From an uncultured Clostridia bacterium (lineage in GTDB: Bacteria > Bacillota > Clostridia > Oscillospirales > Oscillospiraceae), in assembly GCA_946184215.1 (NCBI GenBank), contig CAMHER010000066.1, positions 1 to 8,986 of the forward strand: a stretch of DNA of 8,986 nucleotides. Direction: 5' to 3'. Shown one piece after another: positions 1 to 6,914 of the stretch. Numbering within the stretch: position 1 is the stretch's first letter; every line of letters starts with the position of its first letter. Made by a program: the position numbers and the translations under genes. Below the pieces are notes generated by a model. The model saw nothing but the letters and a program-made list of their open reading frames with translations, made no database searches and was not told the DNA's origin.

Positions 1-997
1 TGCCGTAGCCCATGAGGACATAGTCCGAGACGAACATCGGCACGATCGCGCCGTTGGCGGGGTTCGTGACCTCGATGCCCTCGAGACGCACGCCGGTCTT
101 GTCCTTGTTCAGTTCGCCGCGCTCAAAGTCGGATTTGCGCGAGGCGGCCTCCTGATAAGCCTTCACCTCGTCCCAGTTGCGGATCTGGCCCTGCCATTTC
201 TCCAGCAGCGGATGCTCCGGAGAGATGACCACGTAGCTCACGCCGAAGAGCGTGTCGGCACGGGTCGTATAGACGGTGATCGTATCGGGCGTGTTGGTCC
301 TGAACGTGACCTCGCAGCCCGTGGAGCGGCCGATCCAGTTGCGCTGCTGGACCTTGACGCGCTCGATATAGTCGAGATCGTCCAGATCATCGATCAGACG
401 GTCGGCATAGTTTGTGATGCGCAGCATCCACTGGCTCTTCTCCTTGCGGATGACCGGAGAGCCGCAGCGCTCGCACACGCCCTCGACGACCTCCTCATTC
501 GCCAGGCCGCACTTGCAGCTCGTGCACCAGTTGATGGGCATCGTGGTCTTGTAGGCAAGGCCCTTCTTGAACATCTGCAGGAAGATCCACTGCGTCCACT
601 TGTAATAGCTCGGATCGGTCGTATCCACGACGCGGTCCCAGTCAAATCCATAGCCCAGCATCTTGAGCTGACGGGTAAAGTTCTCGATGTTCTGCTTGGT
701 GACGATCGCCGGGTGGATGTGGTTTTTGATCGCAAAGTTCTCCGTCGGCAGACCGAAGGCGTCAAAGCCGATCGGGAAGAGGACGTTGTAGCCCTCCATC
801 CTCTTTTTGCGGGTGACGATGTCGATGGCGGTGAAGGGGCGCGGATGGCCCACATGCAGCCCCGCGGCGGAGGGGTACGGGAATTCGATCAAGCCGTAGA
901 ATTTTGGCTTGTCGCTGCCGGTGACGGCGGCGTAGGGCTTGGTCTTTTCCCAGTTATCCTGCCATTTCTTTTCAATGGCGGCAAAATCGTATTTCAT
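1..997 (-). CDS. leuS: Leucyl-tRNA synthetase, N-terminal 332 residues (3' end beyond window)
   Basis: Class Ia aminoacyl-tRNA synthetase that charges tRNA-Leu with leucine in the cytoplasm. The ATG at 997..995 opens a frame that stays open to the window edge. Visible are the HIGH-type signature HVGH (residues 48-51) inside FPYPSAAGLHVGHP, the GFDAFGLPTEN block (77-87), a zinc-knuckle-like domain with Cys158, Cys161, Cys175 and Cys178, and the start of the CP1 editing domain with the threonine-rich motif TTRADT (244-249). The window ends at VLMGYG, just before the expected GTGAVMAVP-type editing motif, so the KMSKS loop and anticodon-binding domain are not seen. This is a cut at the window edge, not a broken gene. 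A modest Shine-Dalgarno (AAAGGG, about 11 nt upstream) lies between the ATG and a hairpin-rich 66-bp gap after rsfS. No long T-box leader fits in that space. Identity is very secure. Confidence 0.97.
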   Translation of the reverse strand, partial: MKYDFAAIEKKWQDNWEKTKPYAAVTGSDKPKFYGLIEFPYPSAAGLHVGHPRPFTAIDIVTRKKRMEGYNVLFPIGFDAFGLPTENFAIKNHIHPAIVTKQNIENFTRQLKMLGYGFDWDRVVDTTDPSYYKWTQWIFLQMFKKGLAYKTTMPINWCTSCKCGLANEEVVEGVCERCGSPVIRKEKSQWMLRITNYADRLIDDLDDLDYIERVKVQQRNWIGRSTGCEVTFRTNTPDTITVYTTRADTLFGVSYVVISPEHPLLEKWQGQIRNWDEVKAYQEAASRKSDFERGELNKDKTGVRLEGIEVTNPANGAIVPMFVSDYVLMGYG

Positions 998-1021
998 ATT
1001 GAATCAATCCCTTTTATAAAT

Positions 1022-1072
1022 TTTCCCCGTTAGGCAGGGGGAAAGCTCCTGACGCCCCTGTAATCAGGGGCG
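1022..1072 (-). promoter_or_regulatory. Paired hairpins in the rsfS-leuS gap, possible leuS leader control
   Basis: Read on the minus strand, a perfect 8-bp stem with a 4-nt loop (CGCCCCTG ATTA CAGGGGCG, plus 1053-1072) straddles the rsfS stop codon. It is followed by a 7-bp stem TTTCCCC/GGGGAAA (plus 1022-1028 with 1038-1044). The 3' arm of the first stem (CAGGGG, plus 1055-1060) can instead pair with CCCCTG (plus 1035-1040) at the 5' side of the second, so the two hairpins and this middle pairing exclude each other. No run of U follows either stem, so a standard intrinsic terminator is not supported. The region may stabilise the rsfS 3' end, attenuate, or tune leuS expression. The base pairing is seen; any function is inferred. 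Confidence 0.4.
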
Positions 1073-1423
1073 CGGAAGGGATGAGGGGTCAACTGCCTCG
1101 GCATCGCTCCAGAGGCGCTCCAGATTGTAGAATTTGCGCGCCTCGTCCGTAAAGACATGGACGATGACGCAGCCGAAGTCCATCAGCACCCAGATATCCG
1201 AACGCAGCCCCTCGCGGCGGATGAGCGGCTCGCCCGCTTCGGAGAGCTGGCGGTCCACCTCATCGACGAGCGACTTGATGTGCGGGGCGGAGGTGCCGTT
1301 GCAGATGACGAAATAATCCGCCAGCACGGTCTGCCCGTCGGTTTTGAGAACCTTGATGTCCTTTGCTTTCTTGTCGTCAAGCGCTTTCACGGCAATGGCG
1401 GCGATTTGGGCGGGTGTCAGCAT
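1064..1423 (-). CDS. rsfS: Ribosomal silencing factor RsfS (Iojap/YbeB family)
   Basis: A 119-residue protein of typical length for the family. RsfS binds ribosomal protein uL14 on the 50S subunit and blocks joining with 30S, lowering translation under nutrient limitation. Family hallmarks are the LADYFVICNGTS block near residues 34-45, the WVLMDFGCVIVHVF strand region around 77-90, and the ARKFYNLERLW tail. The short C-terminal extension after it (SDAEAVDPSSLPRP) is unremarkable. The ATG at 1423 lies 3 bp after the nadD-yqeK stop, and its ribosome-binding site (AGGAG about 9 nt upstream) sits inside the end of that gene, so the two are probably co-transcribed. Its TGA stop lies within the hairpin that precedes leuS. 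The nadD/yqeK-rsfS-leuS order is common in Bacillota and supports the call. Confidence 0.97.
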   Translation of the reverse strand: MLTPAQIAAIAVKALDDKKAKDIKVLKTDGQTVLADYFVICNGTSAPHIKSLVDEVDRQLSEAGEPLIRREGLRSDIWVLMDFGCVIVHVFTDEARKFYNLERLWSDAEAVDPSSLPRP

Positions 1424-1426
1424 GTG

Positions 1427-2593
1427 TCATTTCTCCTTCTTTGAATACCACTCATAGGCGTCCAGCGTGTCATGATAAGGCTCCTTGCCGCTGCGCCGGA
1501 TCTCGTCGATCGTCATCCCCAGCCCCAGGGCCATCGCCCCGTCGAGATCGGAAAACGCCAGTTCCCGCAGCGCGTCGATCCCCTCGAAGTCCCGTGTCGG
1601 CTCGATATAGTCGGCCAGATACAGGATCTTTTCAAACAGGCTCATGTCTTTTTTCCCGGTCGTATGCCAGCGGATCGCCTCATACACCGTGTCGGAAACG
1701 CCGAAGAGATCGCGCGCAAGCGCGGCGCCGGTCTTGGCGTGGAGGAGCTTGGGATTTAAAAGCTCTGAATTATCGTTTATGATACCATACTTTTCGCACA
1801 ACTGCAACTGCTGATCGTACGAACAGCGCTTGGTGATATCGTGCAGGATGCCCGCTTCTGCGGCAAGTTCGCTGTCCTCGCCCCAGTGCCTGGCAAGCCT
1901 GACCGCCTCGCTCTCGCATCCGGCCACGTGTGCCACGCGGTAATCGTCAAGATACGCGAGCACCTTTTCTCTCAGCCAGGGCAGAGACGGCTTTGCGCCG
2001 TAGTAACGGCGGCGGATGATCTCGGTATAGACCTCATCCGGCAGGTATCCCTCGCCCATGCGCAACGGCATACGCTCGCGGATCGTCTCTGAGCTGATTG
2101 CGATCGGCTCATGCGGCAGGGCGCTTACCTCGGCGTCATAGGCCGTACGCAGATGCTCGGCCATGGCGCGAAGCTCGTACGAATCGTCCTCGCCCCGGGC
2201 CAGGACCGCCAGCATGCAGTTTTCCAGCAGATAGCGGAACTGATACCACTTTTCAAAGCTCAAAAGCATGTCCGTGCCGATCACGAGCGTAAGCTGCGCG
2301 TCGGGATTTTCCTCCCGCAGCAGCCGGACGGTGTCGTAGGAATAGCTCTTCCCTTCGCGCCGCAGCTCGATCTCGCTGATCTCGGCCCCGGGGATATCGG
2401 CAAAGGCCAGACGGCAGAGCTCCAGGCGCTGCTGCGCCGTGGGGCTTCCGTCCGCCAGATCCTTATGGGGCGGAATGCTGGCCGGGACGATCAGAAAGCG
2501 GTCCGGTGCAAGCACCGACGCGGCCGTGCGTGCCGCCTCGACATGTCCCAGATGCGGGGGGTTGAAGCTGCCCCCGTAGATGGCGATCTTCAT
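1427..2593 (-). CDS. nadD: Fused nicotinate-nucleotide adenylyltransferase (NadD) and HD-domain hydrolase (YqeK)
   Basis: A single 388-residue frame carrying two enzymes that are usually separate adjacent genes. Residues 1 to about 199 are NadD, which adenylylates nicotinate mononucleotide to deamido-NAD. They show the nucleotidyltransferase motif GGSFNPPHLGH (7-17), IVPASIPPHK (35-44), SYSYDTV (83-89) and the ISSETIR motif (166-172). From about residue 204 onward is a YqeK HD-superfamily domain with His222, His251-Asp252, His285, His310 and Asp328 (in ILYLADYIEP), a spacing that fits metal binding. YqeK proteins of Bacillota hydrolyse diadenosine tetraphosphate to ADP. The join (RRRYYGAKPSLPWLREK) has no stop or frameshift. 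The start overlaps the yhbY stop as ATGA with only a weak purine stretch upstream, suggesting translational coupling. Both halves look intact. Confidence 0.95.
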   Translation of the reverse strand: MKIAIYGGSFNPPHLGHVEAARTAASVLAPDRFLIVPASIPPHKDLADGSPTAQQRLELCRLAFADIPGAEISEIELRREGKSYSYDTVRLLREENPDAQLTLVIGTDMLLSFEKWYQFRYLLENCMLAVLARGEDDSYELRAMAEHLRTAYDAEVSALPHEPIAISSETIRERMPLRMGEGYLPDEVYTEIIRRRYYGAKPSLPWLREKVLAYLDDYRVAHVAGCESEAVRLARHWGEDSELAAEAGILHDITKRCSYDQQLQLCEKYGIINDNSELLNPKLLHAKTGAALARDLFGVSDTVYEAIRWHTTGKKDMSLFEKILYLADYIEPTRDFEGIDALRELAFSDLDGAMALGLGMTIDEIRRSGKEPYHDTLDAYEWYSKKEK

Positions 2594-2901
2594 TTCTTCT
2601 TCGCAGCCTTCGGCAGTTCTATTTTGGGTTCTTTTTCGTTGCGTTTATACAGGACGAACTTCGTGCCGATGCACTGCACCGGCTCTGCCGCGCAGCGCCC
2701 GCACAGCTCGTCGCAGGCCTCGCGCGCGGTGAGCATCGAGCTCTCGAGCACTTTGCCCTTGACAAGCTCGCGCGCTTTGAGCGCGTCGAGAACCGAAAGA
2801 ACCACGTTATCCGTAATGCCGCCCTTGCCGATCTGGATGATCGTCTCCTCGTTCATTCCCAGACCGCGCAGGTAGGCGCGCTGTTTGCTTGTGATAGCCA
2901 T
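2590..2901 (-). CDS. yhbY: YhbY-family CRM-domain RNA-binding protein
   Basis: A 103-residue protein made almost entirely of one CRM (KH-like) domain. YhbY associates with pre-50S ribosomal particles and is thought to help large-subunit assembly. The N-terminal TSKQRAYLRGLG and the IGKGGIT segment (residues 24-30, the GxxG RNA-binding loop being Gly25-Gly28) are diagnostic, followed by VLDALKARELVKGKVL and the C-terminal strand GTKFVLYKRN. The tail is lysine-rich (PKAAKKK). Cys67, Cys70 and Cys77 in the middle are not a family feature I recognise. It starts 12 bp after ftsY and its TGA overlaps the nadD ATG. In many Bacillota yhbY sits beside obgE and nadD; obgE is not present between ftsY and yhbY here. 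Confidence 0.94.
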   Translation of the reverse strand: MAITSKQRAYLRGLGMNEETIIQIGKGGITDNVVLSVLDALKARELVKGKVLESSMLTAREACDELCGRCAAEPVQCIGTKFVLYKRNEKEPKIELPKAAKKK

Positions 2902-2905
2902 TGAA

Positions 2906-2914
2906 ATCTCCTTT
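2906..2914 (-). promoter_or_regulatory. Strong ribosome-binding site of yhbY
   Basis: On the minus strand AAAGGAGAT precedes the yhbY ATG, with 6 nt between AGGAG and the start. It touches the ftsY stop codon, so yhbY has its own strong initiation signal while nadD behind it relies on coupling. Confidence 0.75.
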
Positions 2915-3819
2915 TACTTAAACAAAGCTTCGACAAAGCTCTTGGGGTCGAACGGGATCAGATCGTCGATCCCCTCGCCCACGCCGACGTATTTCACCGG
3001 CAGCTTCAGCTCGTTGGCGATGGCAAAGACGATGCCGCCCTTGGCGGTGCCGTCCAGCTTCGTCAGCACGATGCCGCTCAGCCCCGCGGTCTCCAGGAAC
3101 TGCTTTGCCTGTATCAGGCCGTTCTGCCCGGTCGTCGCGTCAAGCACCATCAGCGTCTCGACGTCCGCCTGGGGCAGCTCACGGTCGATGATGCGGCGGA
3201 TCTTTGCCAGCTCGTTCATCAGATTCTGCTTGTTGTGCAGCCGGCCGGCCGTGTCGATGATGATCACATCGCTGCCGCGCGCCTTGGCGGCGCAGATGCC
3301 GTCATACACCACCGCGCCGGGATCGCTTCCCTCGGCATGCTTGACGATCTCTGTTCCGGCGCGCTGCGCCCAGACGTCAAGCTGCTCGGCTGCTGCGGCA
3401 CGGAACGTGTCGGCCGCGCAGAGCAGCACCTTTTTCCCTTCGGCCTTGAGCTGGGAGGCCAGTTTGCCGATCGTCGTGGTTTTGCCCACGCCGTTGACGC
3501 CCACCATCAGGATCACCGAGGGCTTTGTCTGCATCTTCAGCGTGCTCTCGCCGGTCTGCAGCATTTTGCTCAAAAGCTCGATCAGCCCCTCGCGTGCCTC
3601 ATTGCCCTTGCGGAAGCGGCGCTCCCAGGTCAGCTTGCGCATGCCCTTGACAACGGCCTCCGCCGTTGTCACACCGACGTCGGAGAGGACCAGCAGCTCC
3701 TCCAGCTCATCATAAAAGTCCTCGCTGTCCGGGGCATAGCCCTGAAAGAGTTCCTCCAGCTCGTCGAGATTGTTTCGGGTCTTGCTCAGCCCGGAAAACA
3801 GTTTGTCAAAAAAGCCCAT
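2914..3819 (-). CDS. ftsY: Signal recognition particle receptor FtsY (SRP GTPase)
   Basis: A 301-residue NG-domain GTPase that docks the Ffh-ribosome complex to the membrane for co-translational insertion of membrane proteins. Residues 1 to about 90 form the helical N domain, beginning MGFFDKLFSGLSKTR. This short basic, amphipathic-looking N-terminus may contact lipid, and the long acidic A domain of the E. coli protein is absent, as in most Gram-positive forms. The G domain has the P-loop GVNGVGKT (107-114), DTFRAAAAEQL (137-147), DTAGR (189-193), TKLD (253-256) and the closing GVGEGIDDLIPFDP (279-292). All GTPase motifs are intact. The ATG lies 6 bp after the smc stop with AGAGG inside the smc 3' end as ribosome-binding site. 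The smc-ftsY pairing is classic for Bacillota, although ylxM-ffh does not follow here. Confidence 0.97.
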   Translation of the reverse strand: MGFFDKLFSGLSKTRNNLDELEELFQGYAPDSEDFYDELEELLVLSDVGVTTAEAVVKGMRKLTWERRFRKGNEAREGLIELLSKMLQTGESTLKMQTKPSVILMVGVNGVGKTTTIGKLASQLKAEGKKVLLCAADTFRAAAAEQLDVWAQRAGTEIVKHAEGSDPGAVVYDGICAAKARGSDVIIIDTAGRLHNKQNLMNELAKIRRIIDRELPQADVETLMVLDATTGQNGLIQAKQFLETAGLSGIVLTKLDGTAKGGIVFAIANELKLPVKYVGVGEGIDDLIPFDPKSFVEALFK

Positions 3820-3825
3820 CTGTTT

Positions 3826-6800
3826 TTAATCCTCTTCGATTGTTTTTTGCGCGCTTTCGAGGTCAAGCTCGATCACGCTGGAAACACCTTTTTCCTGCAT
3901 CGTCACGCCGTAGAGCATGTCCGCCGCCTCCATCGTGCCGCGGCGGTGGGTGATGACAAGGAACTGCGTCTTATCGGCCATACGGCGCATGTAGTCGGCA
4001 TAGCGGTTCACGTTTGCCTCGTCGAGTGCGGCCTCGATCTCGTCCATCACGCAGAAGGGCGTGGGCCGCACCTTCAGGATCGCGAAATACAGCGCGATCG
4101 CCACAAAGGCCATCTCTCCGCCGGAGAGCAGACTGATGGTCGTGATCGCCTTGCCGGGAGGCTGGACCTTGATCTCGATGCCGCAGGAGAGCACGTCGTT
4201 CTCGTCCTCCAGCTCCAGCGAGGCCTTGCCGCCGCCGAACAGTTCGCGGAAGGTGGTGCGGAAGGCGTCGTCAATGGCATGGAAGCGGTCGAGAAAGACG
4301 CTCTCCATCTCGCCGGTAATGTCCCGGATGATACCAAGCAGCTCGCCTTTTGCCTTCTCTACGTCATCGCGCTGCGTCGAAAGAAACTCATAGCGCTCGC
4401 TCACCCGCTTATACTCCTCGATGGCACCCAGATTCGGTGTGCCCAGCGAGGAGATCTCGCGGCGCAGATCGGCGATCAGGCGGTTTTCCTTCGCCATCGA
4501 CTCGATCGGCTTCCGCAGGGCGCCGGCCTCGGTAAAGGACAGCTCGTAGTTGTCCCACAGCTTGTCCAGGATCTGCTTTTCCTCCATGTCGGCGGAAAGC
4601 TTTTTCTGCTCGATTTTGGCGCTCTGTCTCTCAAGAGCAATGATCTCGGCGTTGCGCTCCTGCGTCTGTTTTTCGGCGCGGGTGCGCTTGCCCTCCAGCT
4701 CCAGCCGTCCGGATGTGATCTGTGCGATCTCGGCGCGGATCGCCGCGATCTTCTCTTCGATCGCCTCGCGCTCTTTTTCCTTTTCGGCGAGCTTTTCGTT
4801 CATCGCCGCGATCTGCTTTTCGCTCTCCTCCGCGGCGTGACGACGCTGCTCGCTGTCGCCTCTCAGGGCGTCCAGCAGGGCCGAGAGCTGAGAGACGGCA
4901 TTTTCCGTCGTTCTCCGTTCCGCCTCGCGCGAGGAGCGCGCGCTGCGCTGCTCGGCCTGCTCGGCCAGAGCGCTGTCCAGCTGGAATCGCACATTGGCGA
5001 GATTTGCCTTTGCTCTCTCCAGCTCCGCAGCGCTGCCGCGCAGCTTTTCAGACGCCGTGTCGCGGCGCTTGCGCAGCCCTTCCAGTTCATTGGCGCGTGA
5101 GAGGATCCCGCTGTTTTTGCCGCTGCTGCCGCCGGTCATGGAACCGCCGGCGTTGATGATCTGGCCGTCCAGCGTCACGATGCGCAGCCGGTTTCCGGAG
5201 GCCCTCGCCATCCGGACGGCGTCGCTCAGGCTTTCCGCCACGACCGTTCTGCCCAGCAGATTTTCAAAAATACCCTTATATTTTTCGTCAAAGCTGACAA
5301 GATCGAACGCCACACCCACAAAGCCGGGGTCATTCACCGGCGCATCGCGCATGACGCTGCCCCGGATCGTGTCGATGGGAAGGAAGGTGGCGCGTCCGGC
5401 ATCCCGGCGCTTTAAGAACTCGATGGCGTTTTTGCCGTCGTCCTGGGTGTCTACAACAATGTGCTGCGCCGCCGCCCCCAGCGCGGTCTCAATGGCAAGG
5501 GCGCACTCTCTCTCCGCCCGGACGAGATTGGCCGCCGGGCCGTGGATGCCGCGCAGAGCGCCTCTCTCCGCCTCGCGCATCACGCTGCGGACCGCGCCGG
5601 AGTAGCCCTCGTAGCTTTTCTCCATCTCCTCGAGCATGGCGATGCGCGACTCGGTACTCCTCAGCTCGACTGACAGGCGGTTGGTCCGTTCGGTGAGGTC
5701 GTTGAGCATGTTCTCGCGGCTCTGCAGTTTCAGCCGGCAGCCGTCGATAACATTGCCGGTCTGCTTTTCTCTCTCCTCAGCCGTCTTCAGTTCGGCGTCA
5801 ATGGCGGCGATCCGACCTTTGTTTTCCTCGATCTGATCGCGCAGTTCCCGCGCCCGGCTCTCCTGCCGCTGCATATCTTCCATCAGGCGCGCGGAACTCT
5901 CGCGCGTGTTCTGGACGTTTGCGCGGATGACCGCCGCGGCGGACTCGCAGGCGGAAGCGGCGCTCTCCTGGGCGGAGAGACGTTCGCGCGCCTGTTCGGT
6001 CTCCACGTCCTTCTGGTGCATGCGCTCGGTAATGCTGCCCGACGAGGCGTACAGCGCCTCCAGGCTTGCGCGCGCGTTTTCCAGGCTTTTCGTGACCTGC
6101 TCATACTCCAGGTTCACGCTCTCGCTCTGCGCGTGCAGCTTTTCCAGCGTTGCCATCCATACGGAAACCTCGCGGCCCTTCAGCTCGTCGCGCAGCACGA
6201 GATAGCGGCGTGCCGTCTCGGACTGCTCCTTGAGCGGGCCGACCTGCATCTCCAGCTCCTCGATCTTGTCGTTGATGCGCAGCAGGTTTTCCTCCGTGCG
6301 CTCAAGCTTGCGCTCGGCCTCCTCCTTGCGGTAGCGGAAGCGGGAAATACCTGCGGCCTCTTCAAAAACCTCGCGCCGGTCGGTACTTTTGGTGGATACG
6401 ATCTCCGCAATGCGGCCCTGGCCGATGATGGAGTAGCCGTCTCGTCCCAGGCCCGTGTCCATCAGCAGGCTGTTGATGTCCTTGAGCCGGACACTCTCGC
6501 GGTTGATGAAATACTCGCTCTCGCCGCTGCGGTAATAGCGGCGGGTAAGCATGACCTCGCCCGAGTCGCTGTCAAAGATACGGGCGGAATTGTCGATGAT
6601 CAGCGAAACCTGCGCATAGCCCAGTTTGCCGCGCTTCTCCGTTCCGCCGAAGATGACGTCCTCCATCTTTGAGCCGCGCAGCGCCTTGGTACGCTGCTCG
6701 CCCATCACCCAGAGGATCGCGTCCGAAATGTTGGACTTGCCGGAGCCGTTGGGGCCGACGATGGCGGTGATATCCTTTTCAAATGTCAGGCGCGTCTTGT

Positions 6801-6846
6801 CCGGAAAGGACTTGAAGCCCTGAATTTCAAGCGCTCGTAAATACAA
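3826..6846 (-). CDS. smc: Chromosome segregation protein SMC, with short coiled-coil arms
   Basis: ATPase of the SMC-ScpAB condensin, which loads onto and extrudes chromosomal DNA. At 1006 residues it is well below the usual 1170-1190. The head parts are complete: Walker A GPNGSGKS (31-38, Lys37), Arg57, Q-loop region GYSIIGQGR (137-145), signature LLSGGE (906-911), Walker B MDE (934-936) with catalytic Glu936, and ITHRRGTMEAAD. The hinge spans about 416-580 and ends with GGSMTGG (567-573). Charged heptad-rich arms lie at about 165-410 and 585-840. The start is TTG, chosen because it gives the family N-terminus YLRALEIQGFKSF, has GAGGG 8 nt upstream, follows an in-frame stop, and the next in-frame ATG lies past Walker A. 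A promoter precedes it. The signature reads SGGEM where Arg or Gln is commoner. No frameshift is seen. Confidence 0.97.
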   Translation of the reverse strand: MYLRALEIQGFKSFPDKTRLTFEKDITAIVGPNGSGKSNISDAILWVMGEQRTKALRGSKMEDVIFGGTEKRGKLGYAQVSLIIDNSARIFDSDSGEVMLTRRYYRSGESEYFINRESVRLKDINSLLMDTGLGRDGYSIIGQGRIAEIVSTKSTDRREVFEEAAGISRFRYRKEEAERKLERTEENLLRINDKIEELEMQVGPLKEQSETARRYLVLRDELKGREVSVWMATLEKLHAQSESVNLEYEQVTKSLENARASLEALYASSGSITERMHQKDVETEQARERLSAQESAASACESAAAVIRANVQNTRESSARLMEDMQRQESRARELRDQIEENKGRIAAIDAELKTAEEREKQTGNVIDGCRLKLQSRENMLNDLTERTNRLSVELRSTESRIAMLEEMEKSYEGYSGAVRSVMREAERGALRGIHGPAANLVRAERECALAIETALGAAAQHIVVDTQDDGKNAIEFLKRRDAGRATFLPIDTIRGSVMRDAPVNDPGFVGVAFDLVSFDEKYKGIFENLLGRTVVAESLSDAVRMARASGNRLRIVTLDGQIINAGGSMTGGSSGKNSGILSRANELEGLRKRRDTASEKLRGSAAELERAKANLANVRFQLDSALAEQAEQRSARSSREAERRTTENAVSQLSALLDALRGDSEQRRHAAEESEKQIAAMNEKLAEKEKEREAIEEKIAAIRAEIAQITSGRLELEGKRTRAEKQTQERNAEIIALERQSAKIEQKKLSADMEEKQILDKLWDNYELSFTEAGALRKPIESMAKENRLIADLRREISSLGTPNLGAIEEYKRVSERYEFLSTQRDDVEKAKGELLGIIRDITGEMESVFLDRFHAIDDAFRTTFRELFGGGKASLELEDENDVLSCGIEIKVQPPGKAITTISLLSGGEMAFVAIALYFAILKVRPTPFCVMDEIEAALDEANVNRYADYMRRMADKTQFLVITHRRGTMEAADMLYGVTMQEKGVSSVIELDLESAQKTIEED

Positions 6847-6854
6847 ACCGTTTA

Positions 6855-6859
6855 CCCTC
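6855..6859 (-). promoter_or_regulatory. Ribosome-binding site fixing the TTG start of smc
   Basis: GAGGG on the minus strand lies 8 nt before the TTG at 6846..6844. With an in-frame TGA just upstream and no ATG or GTG in the interval, it supports TTG as the real start. Confidence 0.65.
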
Positions 6860-6885
6860 GTACTTCAAATAATCATAACTGATTT

Positions 6886-6914
6886 ATTATATACTGTTTT
6901 CTATCTTTTTTCAA
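6886..6914 (-). promoter_or_regulatory. Sigma-A type promoter for smc and downstream genes
   Basis: On the minus strand, TTGAAA (plus 6909-6914) and a perfect TATAAT (plus 6886-6891) are separated by exactly 17 bp of A-rich spacer. The expected start of transcription is near 6879, giving a leader of about 33 nt before the smc TTG. The -35 box and part of the spacer lie in the last codons of the radical SAM gene, so the upstream gene and this promoter share DNA. It is the only near-consensus promoter I found, and it lies in one of the only two intergenic gaps above 12 bp. It probably drives smc-ftsY-yhbY-nadD-rsfS and perhaps leuS. Confidence 0.72.

Noticed and set aside
1..997. leuS as a truncated pseudogene
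   Set aside because: The frame is intact and ends only because the window ends, in the middle of the editing domain.
212..1033. A 273-codon open frame on the plus strand, opposite leuS
   Set aside because: The minus strand encodes an unmistakable leucyl-tRNA synthetase there. The antisense product shows no family motif.
998..1063. T-box riboswitch upstream of leuS
   Set aside because: Only 66 bp separate rsfS and leuS, far too short for a T-box leader, and no T-box consensus or terminator U-tract is present.
4923..4934. Perfect 12-nt palindrome CCTCGCGCGAGG in smc
   Set aside because: Short, inside Arg/Ala/Glu-rich coiled-coil codons of a GC-rich gene; expected by chance and not repeated nearby.
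3235..5100. A 621-codon open frame on the plus strand, opposite ftsY and smc
   Set aside because: It lies entirely antisense to two well-supported genes, spans their junction, is rich in His, Leu, Arg and Ala as expected from GC-rich antisense frames, and shows no recognisable domain. It is a codon-usage shadow.
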